NCBI GenBank assembly: GCA_034359265.1
Contig: CP136890.1
Coordinates: forward strand, 34,948,501-35,012,500
DNA length: 64,000 bases
Origin: Canna indica
Lineage: Eukaryota > Streptophyta > Magnoliopsida > Zingiberales > Cannaceae
Direction of reading: 5' to 3'
Shown here: positions 50,819 through 62,414 of the stretch, piece by piece
Layout of the letters: every line of letters begins with the position of its first letter
Position numbering within the stretch: position 1 is the stretch's first letter
Translations under genes and position numbers: made by a program
The notes under the pieces: generated by a model
Told to the model about the DNA's origin: nothing
The model's input: the letters and a program-made list of their open reading frames with translations, nothing else
Databases searched by the model: none

Positions 50819-52536
50819 TCTGATTAGCTCTAGAATTAATTGATTTAACTCAGCTTAAACTTTTTTAGACAAGTAAAAAAAATTGTATTTATAAAATTAT
50901 TTTAATGTCGATTAACTAACTCAAAATCATTTTTGTTTTTGTTTTTTTTAAAATTAGATCAGATCAAATCTCTTTTAAAGTAAATATAACTGAAATATTT
51001 TTACTGAGAATAATTATTAATATGTTTTTTAAAATCAACGCAATGATAAATTAACACAAAAAAAAAAGTAGAAACTCCTAAATAAAAATGATTGATGTTA
51101 TTTTTCATCGCTTTTGTTTGAATTAAATTATAAATTTTTGTTTAAAAAATTACTTTTTATTATATTTATATCTTTTTATTAAAAAAAATTAATTATATAA
51201 TTTATCAAGATGTATACACTAAATAAATAATAGATTAAAATTCATTACTTATGCTAATCTCTTTATCCCATGAAGAAAAAAGCTCTTAGTATTACTTTAT
51301 ATTAGTTATAATTACTTAATAAAGAGTATTTTAATCTTTCCTAAATATAAAGTCCACAATCTTATTATAAATCAAATATCTTAATTTCAAATATCATATA
51401 GACTTTTGGAAAATAACAACATCTCTTGAGTACAGATCATCGTTTCAATAATAAATCTTGTCATAAGTTGAAGGTGTAATTATTTGATATTTTTAATCAA
51501 ATATATTTAATTGAAAATTTAAAAATAATTAAAGTCCAACAAAATAGTAAAATTATTTTAATTATTTTTCTTTTTTACCACTGAAAATATTTAAAATATA
51601 TATATATATATATAATAATTCACATTATCAATGGATGATAAAAATGGTTTTGTATTTTCTAAAAGTAAATAGGGTGAGAATGTAATTTATCTTAGATTTT
51701 ATTTTCCCAATATTTTCTAAACATAATATTCAAAAATGATTTTTAAATATTTTCATACACTATATATTTGCAAATAATAGATTTGAAAATTATACAATTG
51801 ATAATGGCATAGTTCAGATATTTGTACGCTAAACTTCAAAAGAACGCTTAAGAGAATAAAATCCTCAATTAGGAGACAAAATCCACAATGTATTTATTAT
51901 ATGAAGAGCCGAATATAGACATTTGGTTGATCCACTAGTAGACTGGATAAATATCCAAATATATTATTAATGGATCATGAGTTTAATTCTAAGTTGTAGT
52001 GTTTTATGAGTGTGTTTATGTGTCTATGTATATGTAACAATTGATTTCGTGAGATTGTGGCTGGCTATTGGAAAAGTCATGACTATCAAATCATGATAAA
52101 TAGATTTGAAAAGCTCACTAATTAAATGAGGTGAGATGATCCATTCAAATTAAATTTGGTTACTGACTCCGACAAATGAGCTGGATTCCTAGCTAGCCAA
52201 GGAAAGATGATGACAATGGACCCATTCAGTGTTTCTCTACATCATCCATGAAGGACAGCTGAACTCCCAATGTTAAGTTTCAATCCATCAATTAATTATT
52301 CTCATAGTATATGATCTATATTATCAATCATATCATATGTTAGTGTTAACTAAGATATTCCCCTCGAATTATGAATTATGAAAAAGGTCATTACATGTGC
52401 GAAGATTATTCTGATCAAATATATATCAATGATACTAAGTTCTTCTTCAATGAAAGGTGGAAATGGAGCCTACTTCATCCTTAATTTTTCAATGATTAAC
52501 TTATGCTATATTAGAAAACAATATAATACGATTGTA
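50819..52536. other. AT-rich intergenic stretch
   Basis: No domain or RNA gene recognised; short TA run near 51597-51613 only. Codon-like structure is absent in all frames. Confidence 0.6.
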
Positions 52537-53085
52537 TGTTGGGAATAGATCTAGCACAATAGACAAAAAATGAGAGAGGAAATTATACACACAATAACAC
52601 ACACAAGATTAGCAGGATCGTCGAAAATTCTGCATAGCGCAATATAAAAGAATTTGGGTAGATCAGTCACTACATATCACAATAATCTCCCACTTAGAGA
52701 CTGATCTAGGGATACCAATAATGCTCACGTAAAACTTTTTCTTCTTGTACAAGCTCCATCCACTTCTAGTGTGACACCTCCTCATCACTAACCATAGAGG
52801 CCAACCAAGGTCATGCATAACCTCAACTTATCAACGGTGACGACTTTGGTCAACATATCTGCAAGGTTCTTTGATCTAAGAATTTTCTTTAGCTGTAGTG
52901 TTCTATCATCTATCAAATGACGAATATGATGATACCTCAGGTGAATATGCTTAGTCTCCTTGAATAAAATATTGAATCTCTAGCAAGATGAATAGCACTC
53001 TGACTATCACTGAATAACGGGATCGTTGAAAACTCTGCGTAGCACAACATAAAAAAAGATTTGGGCAGATCAGTCATCACACATC
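52537..53085 (-). mobile_element. Copia relic with ~145-bp LTR, minus strand, internally deleted
   Basis: On the minus strand: partial 5' LTR (53085-53021), then an RNase H end, PPT-like AAGTGGGAGAT, and a 3' LTR (52681-52537, TGTGATATGT...TCCCAACA). The RNase H end reads DSQSAIHLARDS near 53010-52975 and NLADMLTKVVTVDKL near 52880-52830, a copia C-terminus. Gag, integrase and most of RT are absent. The LTRs are unusually short for copia. The five bases outside do not give a clear TSD. Confidence 0.75.
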
Positions 53086-53104
53086 CCAACAGTATAGGCA
53101 TGAG

Positions 53105-53105
<1 letters not shown>

Positions 53106-53175
<70 letters not shown>
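53106..53175. repeat. (TA)n microsatellite
   Basis: About 65-70 bp of uninterrupted TA repeat. Confidence 0.95.
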
Positions 53176-53176
<1 letters not shown>

Positions 53177-53455
53177 ATAGTGTATACTAGGATTTGAACT
53201 TCAAATCTCTAAAAAATATACAAGATCTTGTCACCAATTACTCACAGTTGACAAAATGTGAAAATATATTTGACGTGTGGACGGTGAAAGATTTTATCAA
53301 GTGGCGGTTGATCATTAATTATTTTTGGTGTAATTTTATCTAAGTTGGACCAATCTTCTTTAGAAAGTTATAACATTTATCTTTGATTAAGCTCCTAATC
53401 TTATCTCCATGCTCCTTCAAATTTCTCTTGTTTACCACATCTCACTACTTATCTA

Positions 53456-53550
53456 AATAGATCAATCTATATACAATCCATCAATAATCGTGTTATAAAT
53501 AATAGATCAATCTATATACAATCCATCAATAATCGTGTTATAAATAATAT
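53456..53550 (+). repeat. 45-bp tandem duplication
   Basis: ATCAATCTATATACAATCC at 53461 and 53506; two identical copies with ATAAATAATAGA between. Confidence 0.9.
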
Positions 53551-53559
53551 ATGTTGATT

Positions 53560-54100
53560 TGTGTAACCTATTCATGGAATATATAACATCTATATTAATA
53601 GGTTAATCATGTTGTATATCACATCCTTATAATAGAAATATAAGAAACATATTTTAAAAAATCAACTCTACAATTAATCGAGCATATTTAAATATTTCTT
53701 TTTTCCACCTTAGTTGGATTTGCAATTAAGAAAACTCAACGGAATCACTATAAAATTCCAATGTACTTAAATTGAAACAAATTCAACCATTTAAACTTCA
53801 CCTCAAATTGAAACGTGGGCACCTCTCCTTTCATTATAAATATAATAATAATCTTTATTTTAGGCGTGATGACACATCCATTGTCAATTCAACAACATTA
53901 ATTGTCAATTGTACTACCATCCTATTATTATTATTAAATTAAAAGTATTACGACTTGTCACCTGTTACCCTTTTCACAATGCATTGAAGACAAAAAGAGT
54001 GTGGCTCACATGGTTCAGTGGAGTCCAGTTATTGGTTGGTGGCACCAGACTTAATTAACATTAGGTGCCCAATTTGACCATGTACTCGATCCCAAATGTG
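53560..54100. other. AT-rich spacer, no gene
   Basis: Nothing recognised besides ordinary AT-rich sequence. Confidence 0.5.
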
Positions 54101-54620
54101 AACCCAATCAGCCTCAATTCGAGCCGCACCCAAATGAACATAAATACAACAATTCGAAGATGTCAAGCTCACTGGCATCCGCAGTGTATATTATAAAAAT
54201 AATTAAAGATCGTTTCCACTTTCCACGCCTCTGTCTCCAGCCGTCCATCCTTGCGATTAGCGGACGACGGAAAAGATTGACGGCTGGTGATTCTTCATCG
54301 GCGGGATCGAGCTCTACTGTAAAGTGGAGAGGATCCTGGAATCGTTTGGAAGTAACCGATTCTTACAACTTTTGACCACTGTAACGGAAAACGACCTCCG
54401 ACGTAACTGTCACACGTACCCGCACGTACATAGATCCCGAAGCGGAGCCCGTTTCCGGACTTACTCTGCAACCTCTCGGCATAAAGATTCCTGTGCGGAT
54501 CATCATCCGCCGTTGATTGTAGAACTTTAGCGGCCCCAGCTCTTTTGTCCAATAAAAAAGCATGTGCTAAACGAGTATGTTGGTGGTAGAGGTTAACTAA
54601 GTCCATTAACTTCGATTAAA
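54101..54620. other. GC-richer island of unknown nature
   Basis: Relative to its AT-rich surroundings this stretch is GC-rich and has overlapping short open frames on both strands (54160-54375 +, 54295-54606 -). Motifs like ACGTAC and CACGTACATAG could be promoter-type. A TATA-like ATAAATAC sits at about 54141. I recognise no protein. It may be a decayed 5' end of a gene or the remote promoter region of the CAMTA locus. Confidence 0.25.
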
Positions 54621-55049
54621 AAAAACTTAGTCCATTCACTTTAGTTTTTCAAAATCATAATCCATCCATTAATTTGATTAATCGTAATTTTAATTTCAAT
54701 TTTTTTAATTTAGTTAATCAATAGTTTTTGATTAATTAATAAAAAAATTTAAACTAATATTATATAAATCAAACATATAGGAAAATTTAAATAAATATTA
54801 AATTATTATTAGAAAAAAATTACTTGAGCGAAAATAATATGATGCAAAAATTAATAATTTATATCATTATTATTATTATTATTATTTTATAAATCATTTT
54901 GTTATTTTGTTATTTGTATAATATATAAATCATTATTTAATAAATTATATATATAAAAAATTAATAAATTATATTGAACCGAGCGGTTAATCGAAACCGA
55001 TGGACTTTTTACATTATGGACCGAACTCGAAATCGAAAATCGATTTTTT
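54621..55049. other. AT-rich spacer with a short (ATT)n run
   Basis: A run of about seven ATT units near 54863-54888. No gene seen. Confidence 0.5.
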
Positions 55050-56195
55050 CAAAAACAGAAATAATGGCTACAATTTTCGCGAATTTCTCAATTTTGATTT
55101 GTCTCAATTGTATATAAGAAATTTAATATTGATTCCAAAATGGCCCCCCGTCAGCTAGTCGTGATGTCGCCCGTTAATTTGCTGACATGACGATCCAGAA
55201 ATAATTTTTAATACGAAATGATCTAAACTTTCACGAATTTCTTAATTTTGGCCAATTCTTTGATTGGTCTCAATTGTATATAAGAAGTTTAACATTGGTT
55301 CCAATAATGACATTATATATATGTACCATCAAATACCACACTGCACACTAATATATATGTACCATCAATCACCACACTGCACACTGATATATATACACCA
55401 CATTGCACTATCAAAAAGAATATATAGAACACTTCAATATGATAACATTAAATACAACATCAAAAATACATCAGTTTCAAAAATACCATCAAATACTATC
55501 AAACACCATGAAAAAAATAAAGTATCTTTTGAAACTGATATATCATACTAATAAAATCATACTATCAAACACATCACTGATATATCATACTGATAACATC
55601 ATACTATAAAAAAATAAAGCATCTTTTGAAACTGGTATATCATAGTGATAACACCAGTATAGTGTTGTATTTTTGATGGTGTATGTTTTAATATAGTATG
55701 ATGATTTAAGTATTTTTGATGGTGTATTTGATGTTATCGAATTGAAGTGTTCTTTTTCTTTTTGATATTGCTGATACCAGTATAATACAGTGTGGTATAT
55801 ATATCAGTGTGTAGTGTGATGTTTGATAATACATATATATCAATGTACAGTATGACGTTTGATGGTACATATATGGGGCCATTATTGGAATCAATGTTAA
55901 ACTTCTTATATACAATTGAGACCAATCAAAGAATTGACCAAAATTAAAAAAATTATAAAAGTTATGGTCATTTTCGTATAATAACACTTAAATCTACGTG
56001 GATCTTTTCTATCGTGGCGATATTTAAAAATTATTTCTGGATCGTCACGTCAGCAAGTTAACGGACGACATCACGACTAGTTAACGAGGGAGCCCTTATC
56101 AGAACCAATATTAAACTTTTTGTATACAATTGAGACTAATCAAATGATTGATCAAAATTTAAAAATTTATAAATGTTGGGATCATTTTCGTCTAA
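55050..56195. repeat. Foldback element with long, internally duplicated inverted arms
   Basis: The left arm (about 55050-55320) and right arm (about 55870-56195) are inverted copies: for example GTCGTGATGTCG at 55159-55170 and its complement CGACATCACGAC at about 56067-56078. Each arm holds two direct copies of a TCTCAATTGTATATAAGAAG-type unit. The centre (55320-55870) is rich in TATATATGTACCATCAAA-type repeats. No gene. Most like a long-TIR (Mutator-type) or foldback transposon; TSD not resolved. Confidence 0.7.
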
Positions 56196-56479
56196 TAACT
56201 CAAAACATAAATCGAAACCAAAATAATGGTTCCATTAATCGAAAATATTAGGTTTTTTTACTCACCCTAGGTGAGACCGAAAAAGGACTTGGATCGTGTA
56301 CTCGTAATGCATCCGTAATAGGTAATACTATCAAGCATAGAGGGGTATTTATCAACTGTGGATAGTACAATTGGTGATAATACGTTGAACATGATTTAGA
56401 AATTTAAAATTCGAATTCTAATATGTCAGGTATCGTGACTTTCTATGTTTGTATTTTGATGAAAGGAATCCTCGTAAAT

Positions 56480-56876
56480 AATTTAACACACGAATAAATA
56501 AATGCGCCTCGATGCAATCTGCCGTTGTCAATGGCCGTCTTCTTCTAACAATTTTTTCTTTCTGTTTCCAACTCGGCGGCTCGTCCCTAATGTTTTTCTT
56601 TCTCTCTCTCGCCTTCGTCGAACGTTCTGCTTTGTCCCTACCAATCTCGTGCGACATCTTTTAATCAATTCTTTTAAACCCTAATTAGGGATCTTCTAGG
56701 AAGGTTCGTGCGATCGGTTGCCGCTATTTAGTTGTGTGAATCAAAAGAGACTTTGGTCGTACTCATTTGGTACTTGATAATCGGATCTGGCGCTCTGAGC
56801 TGTGGTGATGGAGAAGGATCTAAGGTTTTGAGGGAAAAAATTGGGGTTTTGGTGAATTTTTGTGTTGGGGGGTTCG
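56480..56876 (+). promoter_or_regulatory. Probable CAMTA 5' UTR and core promoter
   Basis: Pyrimidine-rich tracts (TTCTTTCTCTCTCTCGCC) typical of plant 5' UTRs precede the ATG at 56877. No clear TATA box was found. Position of transcription start is not resolved. Confidence 0.4.
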
Positions 56877-59800
56877 ATGGCAGCCACTAGGCGGAGTGAA
56901 TCGATTCCGCCGTTAGGTGAGAAGTTTTCCGTGCATATGGTTTGTCTCTTACTCTCTCTTTTCTTTTTGCTGATATTTATGCTCGCGTGTAATCTCTGGA
57001 CTTAGTTTTAGTGTGATTTGATGGAGTCGCCATCTCCTTCCCACTTCTGTTGAGTTATGTAGGGGTCTTTTGGTAGTTGACCATAAATTTTCTTTCTGTT
57101 TACTTCTTCTAATGCTTTAATTGTTAACTATCATACTCTTTGCTTGATTCATCAAATACATATTTTTTATGATACTATGTTATATAAATAGCGAGAAAAA
57201 AATGATGTGAATGTAGCGAATTTACACCCAGATGCATGCGAAGGATCACGGGAAATGAACAGTTTACTCTCCCTTGGATTGCCTCTTTTGTCTTAGGTTG
57301 GACCTATCAGCCTTTACGGATTGATTGTTCTTCTGTGGTGTAGTAATCTTCGGAGATTGTTCAGTTGGGAAGTGCGCAACTATGGAAGAAAAAAAGATCT
57401 ATTTTAGTATTGTATTGACATGGTTTGTTTCAATTGATGCGAAGAATGCCACATGGTGTAAGTGGAAAGTGGAAAGATTGGTAGCCCTCAATTAGACAAA
57501 AGGATCATAACAAATTGTGACTACGGGATAACACCTTTAGAGAACAGCTGATTAACATGCGGAAGCACTCCAGAGAAAGAGTAGAGTTTGAAGGCATATA
57601 GTTTTTGAGCTCGTTTCAGATCCCTCTGCATTTAGCACATTGAAGAGATTGTCACAATGAATAGGATGGACAAGAGTAATGTTAAGAACTATGAGTGACA
57701 ACTTAAGTGCACCAATTAATTTTCATAGCTATTATATCTATGAATGGGATGGCTGACTCAATTATTCTATGTTATTTCTATTTCCCTCGAGTGTCTTAAA
57801 TTTCTATTGGATGGTTAAGTTACTCAAAGGGCGACCTAGTACATGAGGTTTCTGCCTCCATGGAGTCCTTGAAAGAAACTATGCACAACATTGTCCATTT
57901 GCATTATGGAATTGTTTACTTAATTCAGATTCATGAAGGGCATGTCATTAAGGGGAGTAACCTAGTTATCATGCAACGGGATGCTCTGCATCTATAATTA
58001 TTATTTTTGGATAAACCTAGTTCTAAATCATATGTAAAAGTCATGTTACTTTTTAAATAGTATTTGTTCATAAATTTAGATTGTGCCAACACTTTGTAAT
58101 GTCTTATAACTCCTTGAGCATACTAATGAACCTATTTTTCAGCTTGTATTTTGGCAACCACATAAATTGCTTTCACCTTGTAGTTGCTTAATTTTTTTCT
58201 TTTTCTAATAAGATGATCTTATATATGAACATGCAGATATGGAGCAGTTAGTTTTGGAAGCACAACATCGATGGTTACGCCCTGCTGAAATTTGTGAAAT
58301 ACTCCAAAATTATAAGAAATTTTGTATTGCACCTGAACCACCAAATAGACCTCCCAGTATGACATACTTCTAGTTTTATTGATGTCTCACTTATTCTCAT
58401 GGATTTATTATACCTAGTAACACTTTAGGTAATGTATTGTAACCAATGTATTTGTAACTGAATTTTGAATTTTTCAGAAATCAATGTATTTTGAACTTTA
58501 TATTTACTTGTGCATTGTTTATATATATTTCTTCAATGCTCAAATATAAGATTTAGTTTTTTAATAAAGGAAATGACTTATGACAAATGATAAAATTTAT
58601 GTTTTTTTACTTCTCTAAAGGACTATAGTTTTTCCACTGGGCATGCTTCCTACTTACTCCTGTCATGCTCTTTATAAAGCTTGTTCATAGTTTTTAAGTA
58701 AGAAGTATGTCAAATTTGCTGGAAATGGGTATTTCTATTAGCTAAGCATTGGTTTCAATCCCTTTTTAATACATTTCTCATTTATTTATTTTTCTTATTT
58801 TTTCTTTAGGTGGATCTCTATTTCTGTTTGATCGAAAAGTGTTGAGGTACTTCAGGAAGGATGGCCATAACTGGAGAAAGAAAAAGGATGGGAAGACTGT
58901 GAAAGAGGCTCATGAGAGATTAAAAGTAGGTGAAATTTGTAATGGCACATTTCAATACTTTTTTGATAAAGTAATCTATAGACCTTTTCTTTTTGTGATT
59001 GAAAAAATATACTTATACATAGCTAAGGACTAAGGATGATGTGGCTTCTTCCAAGCCTGATGTATGCCATATATGAACTATACCTGCATATAGTCATATA
59101 CTATTGCACGTACGTTTTTTAGTGTAAATTAATTACTACAGTGTACCAAGCAAATTAGGTGTCCAAAGTTACCATCGAAGATTTATCTTCTTCTATGATT
59201 ATTCCATCTGTCAATTGTACTTGCATATACTATTGCATTTAAATTTTTAAGTGTAAATTAATTACTACAACATACCAAGCAAATTTGGTGTCCATATAGT
59301 GCCATCTTAGATTTATCTTATTTTTTAAGTCTATCACAAAGTCCAACCCGTTGAAGTTCATGATTCCAGGTTGGAAGTGTTGATATGCTTCATTGCTACT
59401 ATGCTCATGGTGAAGATAATGAAAGGTTTCAAAGACGGAGTTATTGGATGTTGGAAGAGTGAGTTTTGAATGATATTGTTTCATACTTACAAGTCTTTTT
59501 TCTGTCATTTTTCTGGACTCACTTCTGGTGTTATGTATTTCTTGTACTTTAGATCAGCAGTGCAACAAAATACTCTATAAATAATGTTTTAATACATTTT
59601 CTTTCCCTTTCTTTTGTGTAGCTTTTTAAGTTGGTAGCTACTAGTGGGTTTGTTGATGCAATTAGTTGCCAGTTACAATTGAATATAGTCAAATCTTACT
59701 TGTATCTATTATTTGATGCTTTTTTGTTTTAAAGATTTATCACTTGTTTGTTTATGTAGCATTGGTGGATTGTCACTTGCTGCAGATGAATTAACGAGCA

Positions 59801-60410
59801 TATTCTAAGTTTATTATACTTTTAGATTCTTTTACTACACCATATACTTATTGGTTTATCTCCTGTTAATTGCAGGGATCTCATGCACATTGTTCTCGTA
59901 CATTATCGCGAAGTCAAGGTTATAATTCAATTTCCTTGTTTCTTTTCCTTTTTCAGAATATTTAGAAGTATGCTTTTACTTAACACAGGCAAACTAATAC
60001 TTTCTTATCTTTGCACTTTTAATTGACCATCATTTAATTGCAATATGCTTCAGGATAAGCCAAGTCTTAGCCGTACTAGAGATGCTGAAGTTGTACAATT
60101 TACTCCAATGGACAATCCTTCTTCTACTTCCAATTCTACAATAAGCCAGACCCAGGCACCATCACAAACCATGGATGCTGATAGTCCCAATAGTTCTCAT
60201 GCATCAGAATATGAAGATGCTGAGTCAGGTGAAACAATTGCTGCATTATTACGTGCTATGTGTCATGATAGAATAGTCAATCCACTCACATTTCAATCAT
60301 GTGACTTCTATTCCAGAGTTTCTAAGGCGAAATTCGATGCAGCAGATATTTATCAAACAAGTTCCGGATACCACTCTTTCATTGAGATGCGGCAGCAGCA
60401 TGATGGTTGA
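56877..60410 (+). CDS. CAMTA: CAMTA-family transcription factor, 5' part with intact CG-1 domain
   Basis: Exons read by splice signals and homology: 56877-56916, 58237-58356, 58810-58925, 59370-59458, 59876-59918, 60054-60228, then 60343-60410. Exons 1-5 sum to exactly 136 codons and encode the CG-1 DNA-binding domain: LEAQHRWLRPAEICEILQN, LFLFDRKVLRYFRKDGHNW, VKEAHERLKVG, LHCYYAHGEDNERFQRRSYW, then MLEEDLMHIVLVHYREVK. Exon 6 carries SEYEDAES. CAMTA proteins bind CGCG-type boxes and are regulated by calmodulin; their later TIG, ankyrin and IQ domains are not in this product because TGA at 60408 stops it at about 216 residues (254 if the last intron is retained). All splice sites are canonical. 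The full gene is likely a pseudogene or truncated allele; expression is unknown. Confidence 0.75.
59084..59335 (+). repeat. 129-bp tandem duplication in CAMTA intron 3
   Basis: The word GTGTAAATTAATTACTACA occurs at 59122 and 59251. Flanking sequence (ATATACTATTGCA..., CCAAGCAAATT.GGTGTCCA..., AGATTTATCTT) is repeated too, with moderate divergence. Confidence 0.85.
60229..60342 (+). other. 114-bp CAMTA intron that is in frame and open
   Basis: GT at 60229 and AG at 60341-60342 flank 114 bp (38 codons) without stop. Splicing gives ...EYEDAESADIYQTSSGYHSF, similar to other plant CAMTAs; retention inserts a 38-residue segment beginning SGETIAALLRAM. Either product ends at the same TGA. Confidence 0.55.
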
Positions 60411-60746
60411 TGAATGATGGGTGTTTGCCAATTACCATTCCTAACATAGCCTGAAATTGGGACTTAAATCAGTAGATGGTTTATTGATTTAATTTTTTTA
60501 TGCTCAAGATCCAGCTGATTTCCTGGGAATACAAGCTACTGAAAGTAAATTTGGTTGCTAAAGAGGATACAAGTAGTGTTTTTGATGAAACACACCTTTG
60601 ATTTAGTAGGCTCAAAACCTAATTTGGTTTAACAACCTGGGATGAGGTCCTGGAACAATGTATATCAGGATTCAGACACCACCTCCTAAGAAGAACTGAC
60701 TGCGAGGGATAATGACGCCAGTTCACATGAACAAAAAACTTAACAG
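60411..60746 (+). pseudogene. CAMTA: Decayed continuation of the CAMTA exon 7
   Basis: After the TGA, CAMTA-like words are scattered in different frames: DFLGIQATESKFGC, then KEDTSSVFDETHL, then FGLTTWDEVLEQCISGF, matching the CAMTA block with xxLTTWDEVLEHCTSG. At least two frameshifts and one more stop separate them. A possible donor (CAG|GT) is at 60746-60748. This supports a pseudogene beyond the CG-1 half. Confidence 0.65.
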
Positions 60747-61027
60747 GTACTATATATTATATTGTTTGCCTTTTAGTGTAGTTTGAGTTAATCAGTCTAA
60801 AGATAATTAAGGATGGCACTTTATTTTGGGGTATATGCTGAAAGACATTAGACAATGCCTTGTGCTAGTCTCTATATAATTCCTAAGATTAATTTAGCAC
60901 GCAGATTTTTGGGTGGGTTTGTGTAATCAACTCTCTGGAGAACTTTTAATACTGGAACTTCATGACTCTTCTTGCTTTCTAGATATACCCATTTGCTTTA
61001 TGAGACATTTAACCGTTCATTACTTAT

Positions 61028-61130
61028 CTATGACCAGGCTCCTGTGCTAGACCATCAAGTCCATGGTTCAATACTAATAAGCTAGAGATCCATACTGAAG
61101 GTCAAGAACTCCAAGAGTTCAAGGTAATTA
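61028..61130 (+). pseudogene. Exon-like block downstream of CAMTA exon 7
   Basis: Flanked by an AG acceptor-like site (ATGACCAG near 61037) and a GT donor-like site (CAAGGTAATT near 61125). In one frame it reads VLDHQVHGSILIS. I cannot match it to a CAMTA domain. Confidence 0.3.
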
Positions 61131-61139
61131 GTTTTTTTA

Positions 61140-61830
61140 TTTGTTATATAAATTAACACTATTTGGTTTTTCAAGGAGAGGAGATAATTTTGATAATATT
61201 ATTTGTTTGGTTGGAGAGAAGAATGGAGGGGAGGCAAAATAGTAAAAACTAATTACCTCCAAAAACTGGGGATTTTCCGCCGAGGAAAAGTATAATTAAA
61301 AGTTTTTGGGACAATTGGAGGGGCATCTCCTCTACTTTGCCTTGATTACATGGACATTTCCTCAAGTTTGATAGTTGTAGGAAGGAACCTATCAAGTTCC
61401 ATGTAGCGCCTTGCATGCTTGGCAATGATTAATCAATTTAATTTAAATATTTAATAAATATTATTTGATAAAAAATAATTAACTTAATCAATCATCGCTT
61501 ATGTGGCAGGTTTATATAAGAAAAATGACATTTTAATATTTTATTCAAGTTAAAATGCCAAAAATGTGAGGGTGATATAGGGGGTCATCCATGTAATAAA
61601 GACAGTAGAAGTGTCCTAGCAATTTTATTCATTATCATTATTGAACCCAACACAAAATGCTTTAAATACATATATTATAGTAGCTGTTATCACTGTGGTA
61701 TATAGTGTACAACTACATTATAGTATATAAATGAATAACAAACTAGCTAGATGCACGGCATTAGGCAATAGCTAGCTGCATGAACAAAAATATGGCATGA
61801 TTATACGTTTTATTTTATTTTATTTTTGCA
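61140..61830. other. No gene seen
   Basis: AT-rich sequence with no recognised domain; intron or intergenic, depending on whether the flanking blocks belong to CAMTA. Confidence 0.4.
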
Positions 61831-62037
61831 GAAAATATCGTGTCATTGGAGGCTGGAGATGGTGATTTCATGGTGAAGCTTAGAAGACCTTCGTGGAAAC
61901 CATACACTAGCCATTTAAAAGCAGAAGTGGTTCTAACTTTGTGGATATTTCATTTTTTTTTTCATTTGTTCCTGAAATGTTCATATATATTTGGGGATTA
62001 CAGAGGCTCCAAATTTGCTGAGTATCTAAATCCCTAG
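61831..62037 (+). pseudogene. Possible later CAMTA exon remnant
   Basis: A TTTTTGCAG acceptor precedes an open frame with SLEAGDGDFMVKLRR and PSWKPYTSHLKAE; this weakly resembles the 'KLKQPLL' segment before the CAMTA TIG domain. It is followed by hydrophobic, repetitive sequence and a stop. The match is loose. Confidence 0.25.
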
Positions 62038-62414
62038 TGAGAGACTGAGAGTCACAACACCCACGAAAATATAATGGGTGAATCTAATTGTTAAAGTACG
62101 AAATTCTGATCAGGTTATATTAACATTTGATTATATACCAAATCTGGCTTCATCCCATTCTTTAGTCGAAGATGGAATATATATCTTATATTCCAAATTT
62201 TTTATAATTATTATAAACGAACTTTATTATTTATAGCTAGCAAACTAATTATAAGCGTGGTCGTTATAACTTATAAGGAATCATCTTGCACGTCTGTTGT
62301 TTATTTTTTATGGACGTGGTTAATTGGATGGATTAGATGGAGAATGAAACATATATTTTATGATTCATTTTTTTCCTTTTTATTGTAGTTTTTAAAAATG
62401 AAATAGGTGGATCA

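Noticed and set aside
53106..53175. TATA-rich promoter
   Set aside because: A plain TA microsatellite with no downstream gene.
55264..55987. Tyr/His-rich short frames
   Set aside because: Translations of TATATATGTACCATCA-type repeats inside the foldback element.
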